DNA of 5,756 bases from Flavobacteriales bacterium (GTDB taxonomy: Bacteria; Bacteroidota; Bacteroidia; Flavobacteriales_D; Sanyastnellaceae), in the NCBI GenBank assembly GCA_015660615.1, contig DQKQ01000123.1:1-5756 (forward strand), in the 5' to 3' direction. How positions within the stretch are numbered: position 1 is the stretch's first letter; every line of letters begins with the position of its first letter. Position numbers and translations under genes: made by a program. Positions 1-5,756 of the stretch are shown one piece after another. The notes beneath the pieces were generated by a model. It did not search any database. It was not told where the DNA came from and worked only from the letters and a program-made list of their open reading frames with translations.

Positions 1-670
1 AAGCCCAAATAGTAGATTGCTTAACACCATCTATTTCCGTAGTTCCAGTGACGTATAAAGTGTCGCCGTAAACCTTTGCTGACTCAACAGTTTCAGTTCT
101 AACTGGATGTCCCCAAGTGGTATATGAAAAGTCTGGAAGACCTGTAATTGGCTCATTTATGTTTACAAGGAAACCATCGCCTTCGCTCTCTCCCACCGCC
201 CATCTAGAACCACGCCAATTAATGGCACTTACTGGAAGTTGGTTGTTGATATGGGTAAATTCATGAGATGAAATAATTTGGCCTTCAGAACCTAAATTTT
301 CTAAGATGTAAACGACAAGGTTGTAAGTACCGTTACTCCCTAAACGCTGAGAAAGTATGGTAATCTCATCTGAGTTACCTACGTTAATGTCCCAAGCATC
401 CACCACCTGCTCTACAGGGGTGTCGTATGGAGTGAGTAAGCTCCAGGCGAATTGGAAATCTTCGTCATAGAATATCACATAGCCCCTCACATTTCCTGTA
501 CCGTCACTCGAAGTAGACCCCAAGATGTAGGTTCCATTATCGATTGGTAAAACGGTATTCCCTTGATCTACTCCAGGACCACCCACTATCCTGAGCTGTA
601 TCTCGCTCTGAGCGAAAACAGAACACGTAAAAGAGAGTACTAAAGAAGTGAAAATAATAGCTGTTTTCAT
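1..670 (-). CDS. Secreted protein of unknown function, possibly beta-propeller-like; 3' end outside window
   Basis: The frame runs from ATG at 670-668 to the window edge with no stop, giving 223 complete codons. It begins with a classical signal peptide: MKTAIIFTSLVLSFTCSVFA, with probable cleavage before Gln21. The mature protein opens with VGGPGVDQGNTVLPIDNGTY followed by ILGSTSSDGTGN. This resembles the GG-x-D-x-G...DGGY-I-x-G-x-T-x-S pattern of secreted Bacteroidota proteins built from propeller-type repeats. A second, weaker copy may be WAVGESEGDGFLVNI, and LYVTGTTEIDGVKQSTIWA near the edge may be a third. Many such proteins end in a type IX secretion signal, but the C-terminus is not in the window. 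The start overlaps the kdsA stop by 4 bp (ATGA), which fixes the start and suggests translational coupling. The propeller assignment is tentative; secretion is well supported. Confidence 0.78.
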   Translation of the reverse strand, partial: MKTAIIFTSLVLSFTCSVFAQSEIQLRIVGGPGVDQGNTVLPIDNGTYILGSTSSDGTGNVRGYVIFYDEDFQFAWSLLTPYDTPVEQVVDAWDINVGNSDEITILSQRLGSNGTYNLVVYILENLGSEGQIISSHEFTHINNQLPVSAINWRGSRWAVGESEGDGFLVNINEPITGLPDFSYTTWGHPVRTETVESAKVYGDTLYVTGTTEIDGVKQSTIWA

Positions 671-1512
671 GAGCGCACTACTTCGTGAATTTTAGAAAGC
701 GTTTTTAGTACACCAGCAAAATCATCAAGGTGTAGCATATTGGCACCATCAGATAAAGCTTCAGAAGGTCTAGGATGGGTTTCAATAAATACCGCATCGA
801 CTCCAGCAGCTACAGCAGCACGTCCTAAGCTCTCAATGAAATAAGGTGTTCCACCGGTAACTCCCGAGGTTTGGTTTGGTCGTTGTAGGCTGTGTGTGAG
901 ATCCATCACTGTTGGTGCGAATGAACGCATAACAGGGATTCCTCGCATATCCACCACCAAGTCCTCATACCCAAATGTGGTTCCTCTTTCAGTAACCCAA
1001 ACATCATCATTACCAGCATCCCTAACTTTCTGCACAGCGTGTATCATAGATTCTGCCGATAAGAATTGGCCTTTTTTAATGTTCACTGTACAGCCAGTTT
1101 TAGCGGCTGCTACAAGAAGGTCTGTCTGCCTGCACAAGAAAGCTGGGATTTGCAACACGTCAACAAATTCAGCCGCCATAGAAGCCTCAGCAGCAGTATG
1201 AATATCAGTAATCACCTTAACTCCATACTTATCTCTCACTTTTCCAAGTAAAGCAAGGGCTTCAGCATCTCCTATACCTGTAAAGCTATCCATCCTTGAC
1301 CTGTTAGCTTTTCTGTAAGACGCCTTAAAGATGATGGGTAAACCTAACTCCCGACAAGTCCCTATCACCCTATCGGCCACTTCGAAAAGTTCTTTCTCCC
1401 CCTCAACTACACACGGTCCTGCAATCACAAGAAGCTTACCTTTGGATACTTCAGTAAAAGCTTGCTTCTGCAAGTCCGTTTGCTTATTTGAGAATGTCTG
1501 TAAATCCATCAT
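667..1512 (-). CDS. kdsA: 3-deoxy-8-phosphooctulonate synthase (Kdo-8-P synthase), metal-dependent class
   Basis: This cytoplasmic TIM-barrel enzyme condenses phosphoenolpyruvate with D-arabinose 5-phosphate to give Kdo-8-phosphate, the committed step towards Kdo of the lipopolysaccharide inner core. Of 281 residues, diagnostic motifs are AGPC (31-34), KANRS (68-72, which separates this family from DAHP synthases), TDIH (102-105), IPAFLCRQTD (122-131), IKKGQF (145-150), ERGTTFGY (175-182), THS (206-208) and FIETHP (242-247). Cys34, His207, Glu244 and Asp255 match the four metal ligands known from the Aquifex enzyme. The metal-independent E. coli type has Asn in place of this Cys. About 26 residues precede the first strand, more than in the Aquifex enzyme. 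Two adjacent ATGs (1512 and 1509) are possible starts; the first directly follows the TAA of the preceding gene. The TGA stop overlaps the next start by 4 bp (ATGA). Confidence 0.97.
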   Translation of the reverse strand: MMDLQTFSNKQTDLQKQAFTEVSKGKLLVIAGPCVVEGEKELFEVADRVIGTCRELGLPIIFKASYRKANRSRMDSFTGIGDAEALALLGKVRDKYGVKVITDIHTAAEASMAAEFVDVLQIPAFLCRQTDLLVAAAKTGCTVNIKKGQFLSAESMIHAVQKVRDAGNDDVWVTERGTTFGYEDLVVDMRGIPVMRSFAPTVMDLTHSLQRPNQTSGVTGGTPYFIESLGRAAVAAGVDAVFIETHPRPSEALSDGANMLHLDDFAGVLKTLSKIHEVVRS

Positions 1513-2796
1513 TTATCTTTTGCTAGCTATCCGTTCTAACCTTAATGTCACCCCCCTCCCATACGTGTTGTTCGAAATCTCTTTGTTAAAGAATAATCCC
1601 AATGGAGATTCAATTTGAACTACCAATATCCTCCTATTGCTATATCTCAATTTAGCCCAAATTGCAGACCTCAAACCTCCCCATCCTCCATAACGCCCCT
1701 CCACACCTAAAGCAATCCTATCCGAAGGGATCCATCCTATACCTGCAGAATAAAGTAACTCTGGCATCCACCCTCCACTTTTCACAGACATCTGAAACAT
1801 AAATTTCTCAGATGGTTCGTAAACAAATTCTGCAGATAATATTGAGGGAAGAAGAGTCATCCTTTTTACAGAGCTCCCTGTAAGTAAAAGTGAATCCGTA
1901 GCTAAATCTCCATTAGAGATAGATTCTATAGTCAGACTGTCACCATATAGCGGTAAACCTGTAGTCGAAAAACCTTCTTGAAACCACGCCACACTGGATC
2001 CTTCATTCTCAAATAACAGGCCTACATCCTTGAAGTTAATTTCGAACCTAATTGGCAACGTCTCTGAGGCCAAAGGCAACGTTCCTGAAATCCCAATTCC
2101 ATACGATGGAAGGAACCCTATCGAAGGTTCACCACTGTCAGTTGAATCTATACTCGCATGAAGCCTACCCTCTGTTTGCAAATACGAAGCAAGAGAATCC
2201 GCATCCTCGGACAGCCACAAATAACCATAAGGGATACTCCACTCAACACCCCCAAGTCTCTGAATGACAGACACTTCAAGTCTTTGTTGAGTTTTTACAC
2301 TCTCCAGTCCTAACCCAAATCTATTAAACACTCCTGCCCTTACTCCTGTTCCACTAAACACATCCACCCTTCCGGTGTGCCCCCCATTCCCATACCACAA
2401 AAGTTCGAACATGTCGGACGTCCATCTAACATCATAAAGGGCCTCAGAACCCATAGACCCGCAAAGCGCTAAGTCACTTCCTTTAAACGGCTTTGAAGTC
2501 CAAACTTTTTCCCAACCCACACTTCCCCCCACATACCCAAATCCTCCCGTGTGGGATTCTAAGATTGGATCTAATATATCATGCCCTATAAATCCGCCAT
2601 TCGCTAAATTATTAGCAAATCCCGTCGAAATAACATTACCACTTTGAGTGGCCCAAAAACTAAGTGATGCACCTCCTTTTTCACGCTTAATCTCAGTGCT
2701 ATCAGGATTTACCACTACAGTTAAAACATTTGCGCTCGATGCTAAAGAGCATAGAGCAAGAAAAGTTGTAGAAAAAATCAATCTATAATCCAGCAT
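1513..2796 (-). CDS. Predicted outer-membrane beta-barrel protein, possibly DUF5723-like
   Basis: The 427-residue product starts with a signal peptide: MLDYR, a hydrophobic core (6-19) and a probable cleavage after SSA at 22. The mature part alternates short amphipathic strands with Gly- and aromatic-rich turns, as in outer-membrane barrels. Good examples are GVRAGVFNRFGLGLE (151-165), LPSYGIGISGTLPL (229-242), LPIRFEINFKDVGLLF (247-262) and YSAGIGWIPSDRIALGVEGRYGG (349-371). The late segment, with the LPSILSAEFVYEPSEKFMFQMSV stretch (316-338) followed by WAKLRYSNRRILVVQIESPLG (380-400), resembles the end of DUF5723 barrels of Bacteroidota. That resemblance is by eye and only moderate. The C-terminus is RLERIASKR, without the usual terminal aromatic residue. 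No enzyme motif is visible. The gene sits 2 bp after the lipoprotein gene, and its stop codon directly abuts the kdsA start. A transport or assembly role together with the lipoprotein is plausible but inferred only from context. Confidence 0.75.
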   Translation of the reverse strand: MLDYRLIFSTTFLALCSLASSANVLTVVVNPDSTEIKREKGGASLSFWATQSGNVISTGFANNLANGGFIGHDILDPILESHTGGFGYVGGSVGWEKVWTSKPFKGSDLALCGSMGSEALYDVRWTSDMFELLWYGNGGHTGRVDVFSGTGVRAGVFNRFGLGLESVKTQQRLEVSVIQRLGGVEWSIPYGYLWLSEDADSLASYLQTEGRLHASIDSTDSGEPSIGFLPSYGIGISGTLPLASETLPIRFEINFKDVGLLFENEGSSVAWFQEGFSTTGLPLYGDSLTIESISNGDLATDSLLLTGSSVKRMTLLPSILSAEFVYEPSEKFMFQMSVKSGGWMPELLYSAGIGWIPSDRIALGVEGRYGGWGGLRSAIWAKLRYSNRRILVVQIESPLGLFFNKEISNNTYGRGVTLRLERIASKR

Positions 2797-2798
2797 GA

Positions 2799-4352
2799 TT
2801 AATCTACTTCTATTAGTTGTGTTCCTTCTATTCGAATTTGTACTCGAACATTCTCGTAACCCGTAAATGTGACTGCACCCTCTGTACTTGCAGTCAAACT
2901 TACATGTACACTTCCGCCAGGACTTACTGTCTCTTCATTAAGTGGAATAACAAGTAACCCATGTTGACTAACTTCTGGGTAAGCACTTCCTGCATCGATA
3001 TTCCCACTTATGCTCACTATAGTTCCATCTTCGTCATTAACTACGTAGTCAATATCGGCGATCACCTCAACCGGGAAAGTACTTGTTAAATCCACAAGCA
3101 AACGACCATCGAACTTAGGGAAGTCCATAGGGTCTATAATATATACCTCCTCTAACACCACTCCGTCTAGACCCAGTTTTAAAGGAATTTCTAATTCTAA
3201 TTCTAACTTAGGGGGGTATGCATTATTTATATAATCATACCCTAAAGAAACATCTCCGAAAGGATTAAGCTGAACACTTCCAAACATTGCTAAATCGTGA
3301 GGGAAAGTCTCAATTAGATCGAAAATATTCGAACCCGTTTCACCTAAATCAAGTTCTAAACTAGTGTGATTAATCAAAGTTTCATCTATCCAATATGCTC
3401 TTGCAATATCATGAACACCATAAAATGATGGATGCTCTAAAAGTTGATCATCCATAGAAACCTCATCGAATTTTAATCTCAATTCAGCTCCTATATAGTT
3501 ATCTATTGTCAATTTTGCACTAGCACCTTCTAAATCGAGAATTGGGTTGGGAATAGTAATTGTATCTATCAAAGTCACCTCTGAATCAAAAGGAATATCC
3601 ACTTGTCCGAAGTATCCTTTAGCAGTTTCAATTGTAAGGTCAATAAGTTCAATCTCCACCAACATACTATCAGTAGTTGTCAAATAGAAAACTTCCGTAT
3701 TTAAAGTAGATCCCGTTGTAGTGAAAGTTGAGGTCATAACATTTTCACTAAACCCATTTTCTCCAGATAAATCAAAAATAGCTCCCGCTAAATCTAGCGT
3801 CTCTGTTGCAAAACCGTTAACACCATCTTGAGCAGCAGGCACTTCCAATTGAATACCTGACATAACGCCATCTACGGTCACGCTATTGAGATAATATGCC
3901 ATATCTAAAATCCCTTCAACAGAACTCTCAACAGATAACCTCATATACCCAGCACTAAGGGAAAATTCCTTTAAATAAGCATCTGAACCTTCCCCAAAAC
4001 TTGAAAAGACAATCTCATCTGTTTCATTTACAAATAAATCCCCCAATGGGACTGGAACATCCGATGGTAAATTTCCTTCCATAGACATATTCTCTTCAAT
4101 TAACGTATCTGGTAACGTGGGTAGATAATCTGCCGAAAATTCACCGAAAGGAATCTTATACAACATCCTTGCAGGCTCTCCACCTTCTCCAAACTCAAGC
4201 AATGAGTCAGGAATGGAAGAAGACCAGGTGATATTGTCATCCACCAATGGAAGAAAAATTTCTGTATTCCAACTCAAGGGCTCCCTGTCTTCACAGCTTA
4301 CAAACACAGCTGCTACAGACAATAGAACTAAAGACAACTTTATTTTATTCAT
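2799..4352 (-). CDS. Large acidic beta-rich lipoprotein, unknown function
   Basis: The protein has 517 residues and begins with a clear lipoprotein signal: MNKIK, a hydrophobic core (6-18) and the lipobox VFVSC, so lipidation is expected at Cys20, the only cysteine in the protein. The mature N-terminus CEDREP is acid-rich, which in Bacteroidota can mark surface-exposed lipoproteins, but this is only suggestive. The rest is a long series of alternating hydrophobic and polar residues, strongly acidic and rich in Gly, Ser and Thr, with no catalytic motif I can recognise. Examples of predicted strands are KLELELEIPLKLGL (382-395) and VRVQIRIEG (502-510). This suggests stacked beta-sandwich domains and a binding or structural role. 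The start codon lies inside the end of the fused dapF gene (ATGAATAA overlap), and the next gene begins 2 bp after the TAA stop. Both imply translational coupling. Its likely partner is the outer-membrane barrel encoded immediately downstream. I do not recognise a named family. Confidence 0.85.
   Translation of the reverse strand: MNKIKLSLVLLSVAAVFVSCEDREPLSWNTEIFLPLVDDNITWSSSIPDSLLEFGEGGEPARMLYKIPFGEFSADYLPTLPDTLIEENMSMEGNLPSDVPVPLGDLFVNETDEIVFSSFGEGSDAYLKEFSLSAGYMRLSVESSVEGILDMAYYLNSVTVDGVMSGIQLEVPAAQDGVNGFATETLDLAGAIFDLSGENGFSENVMTSTFTTTGSTLNTEVFYLTTTDSMLVEIELIDLTIETAKGYFGQVDIPFDSEVTLIDTITIPNPILDLEGASAKLTIDNYIGAELRLKFDEVSMDDQLLEHPSFYGVHDIARAYWIDETLINHTSLELDLGETGSNIFDLIETFPHDLAMFGSVQLNPFGDVSLGYDYINNAYPPKLELELEIPLKLGLDGVVLEEVYIIDPMDFPKFDGRLLVDLTSTFPVEVIADIDYVVNDEDGTIVSISGNIDAGSAYPEVSQHGLLVIPLNEETVSPGGSVHVSLTASTEGAVTFTGYENVRVQIRIEGTQLIEVD
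3189..3206 (-). repeat. Three tandem copies of a 6-bp unit inside the lipoprotein gene
   Basis: The hexamer TTAGAA (coding strand) occurs three times in perfect tandem and encodes Leu-Glu-Leu-Glu-Leu-Glu at residues 383-388 of the lipoprotein. The unit is in phase with the codons, so gain or loss of a copy would add or remove a Leu-Glu pair without shifting the frame. It probably reflects beta-strand composition and is unlikely to be a regulatory element. Confidence 0.6.
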
Positions 4353-5756
4353 CTCGAACTAAGTTTAAATCTTTCCTAAATGGTATAACAGTCAAAAATA
4401 CGGATACAGCGGCGCATCTCAAAGCTAGAGTTGACAATTGAAATTCGAATACACTCAAAATAAGATATGAAATGCATATCAGAGCCGCAATCTTGCCTGC
4501 TTGCCTCTTAAACCCTGACTGAATAGGAATAAAGTAAACCAAAGCTGGGAGGGTCCACAAAAGGTTAATGTTTGCCCAAGTATCTGTGTGATCTGTAAAC
4601 GCCCACATTAATAGTAGAAGTCCTCCAAGTAAAGACGAGACAAGAGCAACCAACCCTCTTAGTTTTGAAGTAAACCAGCATTTCTCCCTGTTCCTGATAG
4701 TCACAATAATCATCAAGCAGGTGATTAACACCATCAAAATAGAAGGAATATCCAAAGCGCAGTCAGGTAACCATGTTCCATCACCAAAAACAACAAAATT
4801 TTCATTATTTTCCTTTAATAAAGCCACTCCGTCAACTGTCATGTTACTTAAAGCTTTAGAAAGTTCATCCGGTATAAATGCATCACCGCATGGAGGCATT
4901 ATCTTATCAGATTTGGGCCCTAAAATAAAATCCATTCCGAAAGCTGTCCAAGGAGAGCCGGATATATATGGCTGCAATCCACCTCTGAAAGTTTTCCCAC
5001 TTTGTTTGCAATTTGTCTCAAAAGAATCTCCTAACGATTCTTGAAAAAGTGTTAACACCCTAGTCGAACAGTTGTCTCTGAAGAATTCATACCTATACAC
5101 TGCGTTCTCCTTTTGCAGGTTCCAGGATAAATACTCTGCCACCTGCCGAATGTGGGTTGGGGCAAGATTTAGAACTTGCTCTTTTATTCCTCTTCCCTGA
5201 TCAATATAATCTCTTTGAAATTGATGGAACGGTACTGCGGAGAGATGATAATCTAATCTTCCTATCATAAAGTTGTAATAGAAATCCTCGCTGAAGGAGA
5301 ATGTTCCGTAGTTGAATACCCAATCAACGGTAGGCACTTCAGCGGGGTCATAAATTCTAACTGCTGTATGGCCGAAAATAGAGTAAGCATCTTCGCCTGG
5401 CGAGGAGGTTAAAATGCTGATTTCTGTTTCGTCGCTCAAGTTGTCGTACCAATTTGCATGTACATCTAAAGGCAGGCAAAACCACAATAAAAATATGCTC
5501 AATAAACTAGTTATGCCTCTAGACAATTCGCTTGCTGCTCCTGAAAGCCAAACATTCTCATACCCACCTTCACCGTCTTCTTTAAACTCCACAAAAAGCT
5601 TACCTCCTGGCATATTAACTGTCCTCTTGGGCTTACCTCCATTAATCGAATAGTCAACTATAGAGGCCGCTACAGCGCCAGTTCCGCAGGCTTTCGTCTC
5701 CGCCTCTACTCCTCTCTCATAAGTCCTAAGAGCTAAACCCTCAGATACTGTGCAAA
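4345..5756 (-). CDS. dapF: Diaminopimelate epimerase (DapF) C-terminus fused in frame to a membrane-anchored DUF4105 (Lnb N-terminal-like) protein; 5' end outside window
   Basis: The reading frame is open from the window edge (first complete codon at 5754) to TAA at 4347-4345, giving 470 codons. Residues 1-82 are the end of diaminopimelate epimerase, which interconverts LL- and meso-diaminopimelate for peptidoglycan and lysine. They show the TYERGVE motif (11-17), ACGTGA with the second catalytic cysteine (C23), MPGGKLFVEF (48-57) and the terminal ENVWLSGAA (66-74). The first active-site cysteine lies upstream of the window. The frame then continues without a stop into a hydrophobic segment (83-98) and a DUF4105 domain (about 104-330). 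That domain carries the conserved FGHTAVRIYDP (127-137), NYGTF (148-152) and FFRDNCSTR (224-232). Five helices follow (about 337-354, 365-384, 392-413, 420-436, 440-459), and TDHTDTWANINLLW (387-400) is typical of this family. The ATG at 5613 lies inside the DapF domain and is not a plausible start. The gene overlaps the next one by 8 bp. DapF and DUF4105 identity are strong; that one polypeptide is made is inferred from the open frame. Confidence 0.88.
   Translation of the reverse strand, partial: CTVSEGLALRTYERGVEAETKACGTGAVAASIVDYSINGGKPKRTVNMPGGKLFVEFKEDGEGGYENVWLSGAASELSRGITSLLSIFLLWFCLPLDVHANWYDNLSDETEISILTSSPGEDAYSIFGHTAVRIYDPAEVPTVDWVFNYGTFSFSEDFYYNFMIGRLDYHLSAVPFHQFQRDYIDQGRGIKEQVLNLAPTHIRQVAEYLSWNLQKENAVYRYEFFRDNCSTRVLTLFQESLGDSFETNCKQSGKTFRGGLQPYISGSPWTAFGMDFILGPKSDKIMPPCGDAFIPDELSKALSNMTVDGVALLKENNENFVVFGDGTWLPDCALDIPSILMVLITCLMIIVTIRNREKCWFTSKLRGLVALVSSLLGGLLLLMWAFTDHTDTWANINLLWTLPALVYFIPIQSGFKRQAGKIAALICISYLILSVFEFQLSTLALRCAAVSVFLTVIPFRKDLNLVRDE
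5455..5529 (-). other. DapF/DUF4105 domain junction with signal-anchor-like segment
   Basis: This short stretch joins the two halves of the fused gene. DapF homology ends at about SRGIT (5523-5509), where stand-alone DapF proteins normally stop. The hydrophobic run SLLSIFLLWFCLPLDV follows directly (5508-5461), and the sequence after it, VHA before NWY, looks like a signal peptidase I site ending at 5455. The DUF4105 half has no ATG of its own near here; the next in-frame methionine falls well inside the domain. In-frame TTG codons at 5526 and 5502 are the only nearby alternative starts. An AGGAG lies at 5542-5538, 11 bases before the first of them. Initiation there is possible but not supported by anything else visible. 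Confidence 0.7.

Larger units (their letters stand above)
1..5756 (-). other. Predicted operon for cell-envelope functions
   Basis: All five genes share the minus strand. Their junctions are an 8-bp overlap (4345-4352), a 2-bp gap (2797-2798), direct abutment (1513/1512) and a 4-bp overlap (667-670). No intergenic space is large enough for a promoter or a hairpin terminator, so both the promoter and the terminator must lie outside the window. None of the internal starts has a convincing Shine-Dalgarno sequence. The kdsA start is preceded by an A-rich stretch (AAAAGATAA), in keeping with SD-poor initiation in Bacteroidota. Co-transcription is inferred from spacing alone. Confidence 0.8.

Noticed and set aside
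896..1251. Open frames on the plus strand opposite kdsA (896-1201, 1066-1251)
   Set aside because: They lie antisense to a strongly conserved enzyme, and their translations look like low-complexity shadow sequence with no recognisable domain or signal.
1331..2267. Plus-strand open frames at 1331-1618 and 2052-2267
   Set aside because: They are antisense to kdsA and the barrel gene, with no homology I recognise and no room for an independent promoter.
2797..2798. Internal promoter or terminator between genes
   Set aside because: The largest gap between genes is 2 bp, and I saw no strong GC-rich hairpin followed by a T-run at any junction.
5500..5530. A simple frameshift or sequencing error hiding the dapF stop codon
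   Set aside because: Stops do occur in the other two frames here (TAA at about 5513-5511, TAGs close by), so one missing base could make a stop. However, DapF homology, the hydrophobic segment and DUF4105 all lie in the same frame, and no ATG for a second gene exists nearby. The option remains as the refutation test for the fusion.
4345..5613. Treating 5613-4345 as a free-standing 422-residue gene starting at ATG 5613
   Set aside because: The first 35 residues are plainly the C-terminal end of DapF, and the same frame is open upstream through the DapF catalytic motif to the window edge. The ATG is an internal methionine.
4247..5653. Plus-strand open frames at 4247-4441, 4721-5044 and 5414-5653
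   Set aside because: They are antisense to the dapF-DUF4105 fusion or the lipoprotein start and encode no recognisable protein. The minus-strand frames explain these regions fully.

Overview
The window is a tightly packed stretch from a Gram-negative bacterium, almost certainly a member of the Bacteroidota and probably a Flavobacteriales-like lineage. The base composition is moderately AT-rich. The gene starts have no clear Shine-Dalgarno sequences, as is usual in that phylum. The outer-membrane and lipoprotein genes also have a Bacteroidota look. Everything recognisable lies on the minus strand, so transcription runs from position 5756 down to position 1.

In transcription order there are five genes. 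(1) 5756-4345 is the C-terminal part of diaminopimelate epimerase (DapF), continuing without a stop codon into a membrane segment, a periplasmic DUF4105 (Lnb N-terminal-like) domain and five C-terminal transmembrane helices. (2) 4352-2799 is a large acidic, beta-rich lipoprotein. (3) 2796-1513 is a predicted outer-membrane beta-barrel, possibly DUF5723-like. (4) 1512-667 is KdsA, the metal-dependent class of Kdo-8-phosphate synthase. (5) 670-1 is the start of a secreted protein with a possible beta-propeller repeat, cut by the window edge.

The junctions are an 8-bp overlap, a 2-bp gap, a 0-bp gap and a 4-bp ATGA overlap. There is no room for internal promoters or terminators, so the five genes very probably form one operon. 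No stretch longer than 2 bp lacks a gene, and I see no RNA gene, mobile element or CRISPR array.

The shared theme is cell-envelope construction. DapF makes meso-diaminopimelate for peptidoglycan (and lysine), and KdsA makes the precursor of Kdo for the inner core of lipopolysaccharide. The two are separated by a membrane-bound putative hydrolase, a lipoprotein and an outer-membrane barrel. The most unusual feature is the in-frame DapF-DUF4105 fusion. Its predicted topology is self-consistent: DapF in the cytoplasm, the DUF4105 domain in the periplasm and the C-terminus in the cytoplasm.
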